From Pararhodobacter zhoushanensis (GTDB lineage Bacteria > Pseudomonadota > Alphaproteobacteria > Rhodobacterales > Rhodobacteraceae), in NCBI RefSeq assembly GCF_003990445.1, contig NZ_REEZ01000004.1, positions 310,001 through 374,000 of the forward strand: DNA of 64,000 nt, written 5' to 3'. Each line of letters starts with the position of its first letter. The stretch's first letter is position 1. The notes beneath the pieces were generated by a model. It searched no databases, was not told the DNA's origin, and worked only from the letters and a program-made list of their open reading frames with translations. Made by a program: the position numbers and the translations under genes. This document shows, piece after piece, positions 62,667 to 64,000 of this stretch.

Positions 62667-63560
62667 TTACCGTTTCTTCAGTTTCGGGTCGAAATAATCG
62701 CGCAGCCAGTCGCCCAGCAGGTTGGCCCCCAGCGCCGTCAGCGCGATGGCCAGACCGGCGAAGGTGGGAATCCACCAGGCGGTCGACAGATACGTGCGCC
62801 CATCCGCCACCAGCAGGCCCCAGGCCGAGGCGGGCGGCTGGATGCCCAGACCGATGAAGGTGATCGCAGCCTCGATCACCAAGGACGCGCCGAATTGCAG
62901 CGTCATCAATACGATGCAGGTGGGGGCGAGGTTGGGCAGCAGGTGGCGCAGGAAAATCCGCCGGTCGCTGACATTGGCCACCTTGGCCAGTTGCACGTAG
63001 CCTGTGCGTTTCAGCGCCAATGTCTCGCCACGGATCACTCGCGCGTAATCGGCCCAGAACACCAGAATGATCGAAATCAGGATCGTCGCCAGCCCGCCGC
63101 CCAGCGCCGCGCCGATCAGGATGGTCAGCAGCACCGGCGGGATCGACATTTTCACATCGACAATGCGCATCAGGATCATGTCGATGACCCCGCCGTAATA
63201 GCCCGCCATCATGCCGACCGCCGTGCCGATCACCGCCGCGACCGAGACGCTGACGGTCGAGACGATCAGCGCGATCCGCGCGCCTTCGATCAACCGGCTG
63301 AACAGGTCGCGGCCGAACTGGTCGGTGCCCAGAATATAGCTCCAGTTGCCGCCTTCCAGCCATGGCGGCGGCAGCAGGCGGATGCCAAAGCTGATGCCCA
63401 GCGGGTCATGCGGCCAGATCCATGGGCCAAACAGGCCGCAGATCACCATGGGGGCGAGCAGCAGCACCGGGATGATCGGCAGGCCGAACAGCGTGGTCAG
63501 CCGCCGCTTGGCGCGGCGCAGCGTGGGCGAGGTGAGGGGCGGGGCGTCCGTGGTGGTCAC
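62667..63560 (-). CDS. OppC/DppC-type ABC transporter permease
   Basis: A 297-residue permease. After a Thr/Pro/Arg-rich cytoplasmic leader come six helices, with ILGTDQFGRDLFSRLIEGARIAL, the periplasmic-loop signature of this class, and the EAA loop AKVANVSDRRIFLRHLLPNLAP. The GTG at 63560 is preceded by AGGAGA at good spacing, and is preferred to the ATG at 63605. It is the first transporter gene after the GMC fragment at the right edge, with a 94-base gap. Confidence 0.9.
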   Translation of the reverse strand: MTTTDAPPLTSPTLRRAKRRLTTLFGLPIIPVLLLAPMVICGLFGPWIWPHDPLGISFGIRLLPPPWLEGGNWSYILGTDQFGRDLFSRLIEGARIALIVSTVSVSVAAVIGTAVGMMAGYYGGVIDMILMRIVDVKMSIPPVLLTILIGAALGGGLATILISIILVFWADYARVIRGETLALKRTGYVQLAKVANVSDRRIFLRHLLPNLAPTCIVLMTLQFGASLVIEAAITFIGLGIQPPASAWGLLVADGRTYLSTAWWIPTFAGLAIALTALGANLLGDWLRDYFDPKLKKR

Positions 63561-63654
63561 CGTGCGTCTCCTGAGGTCGGGGCGCCGGTCCTTTGGGGGA
63601 CGCACAGCGCGAGGTCGTCATAGGACGAAGGGAAGGGCAAAGCGGGCGCGTGCA

Positions 63655-64000
63655 TCACGCCGCGCCCTTGATCAGATCGGCGGCTTTTTCACCGATCATC
63701 AGCACCGCAGCGTTGATGTTCGAACCGGGGATCGTTGGCATGATCGACGCATCCGCAACCCGCAGCCCCGCGACGCCGCGCACGCGCAGATCGGAGGTGA
63801 GGACGGCGGCGTCATCGACGCCCATGCGGCAAGTGCCCGCCGGGTGCTGGGTGACACCGGCCTGCGCGCGGATCGCCGCATCGATCTCGGCGTCGGTTTG
63901 CAGCGGCGCGCCCGGTTGCAATTCGTGCGCCATCAGCGCGGCTTGGGTCGGCATGTCGTAGACATGCCGCGCGGCTTTCAGGCCCCGGCGCAAGGTGGCG
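63655..64000 (-). CDS. GMC-family oxidoreductase, C-terminal part (5' end outside window)
   Basis: The gene enters from the right edge; only about the last 115 residues are visible. They include the catalytic-His motif QHPAGTCRMG, the DAAVLTSDLRVRGVAGLRVADASIMPTIPGSN segment and the final AAVLMIGEKAADLI, which are the C-terminal GMC signatures. It is a second GMC enzyme beside the lignostilbene cluster and could be the partner of the one at 53121-54755, as PhcC and PhcD are in Sphingobium. Confidence 0.85.
   Translation of the reverse strand, partial: ATLRRGLKAARHVYDMPTQAALMAHELQPGAPLQTDAEIDAAIRAQAGVTQHPAGTCRMGVDDAAVLTSDLRVRGVAGLRVADASIMPTIPGSNINAAVLMIGEKAADLIKGAA

Noticed and set aside
61744-63363. 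539-codon reading of the OppB permease
   Set aside because: The N-terminal 230 or so codons run through the OppC gene in another frame. The true start at 62661 begins with the canonical permease N-terminus.

Overview
The window is GC-rich, gene-dense bacterial chromosome. Gene content points to an alphaproteobacterium of the Rhodobacteraceae/Roseobacter type: two TAXI-type TRAP transporters with fused permeases, a membrane-anchored class I cytochrome c, a short HemP, a yejABEF-type importer, a motB-flgE-flgK-flgL-flgI block, and many aromatic-catabolism families. No rRNA, tRNA, CRISPR array, prophage or insertion sequence was recognised.

Layout. 1-9.2 kb: end of a DMT transporter, a small exported protein, a GMC oxidoreductase, a divergent Lrp regulator/hppD pair, a TAXI TRAP transporter, a DsrE-like protein and a tandem GNAT protein. 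9.4-18.4 kb: smc, a coupled GAPDH/2-keto-pentenoate-hydratase-like pair, hemP, an SDR/AbrB-transporter pair, prephenate dehydratase and cytochrome c. 18.6-25.7 kb: yejABEF-type peptide importer coupled to a glycosyltransferase. 25.7-32.2 kb: flagellar block and a metallophosphatase. 32.6-38.2 kb: branched-chain amino-acid type ABC operon. 38.3-64 kb: a catabolic accessory region. Several intergenic spaces carry a dispersed repeat whose core reads CACCCCCCGAGGATATTT.

The catabolic region is the most interesting part. Reading leftward from a promoter near 58.45 kb, one apparent operon encodes a family-5 solute-binding protein, a DUF3237 protein, a carotenoid-oxygenase-family enzyme with the diagnostic residues of lignostilbene dioxygenases, a GMC oxidoreductase, a second DUF3237 protein and three aldehyde dehydrogenases. 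This set matches, step for step, the known Sphingobium route for the phenylcoumaran lignin dimer dehydrodiconiferyl alcohol: GMC oxidation, aldehyde oxidation, decarboxylation by a DUF3237 pair, stilbene cleavage, then oxidation of the aldehyde products. Beside it is a two-promoter module with a LigM/GcvT-type demethylase, an intradiol dioxygenase, a CoA-transferase, a citryl-CoA-lyase-like enzyme, a metallo-beta-lactamase-fold hydrolase and an IclR regulator. Near-identical inverted-repeat sites (TTTTCGCATTGCGAAAC and a one-base variant) lie at both of its promoter regions.

I infer an integrated system for uptake and degradation of lignin-derived stilbene or phenylcoumaran dimers. Uptake would use a TRAP and an Opp-type ABC transporter, and control would come from an IclR protein and a fused tandem MarR protein. 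Substrate assignments are inference; the domain calls, gene order and operator-like repeats are read from the sequence.
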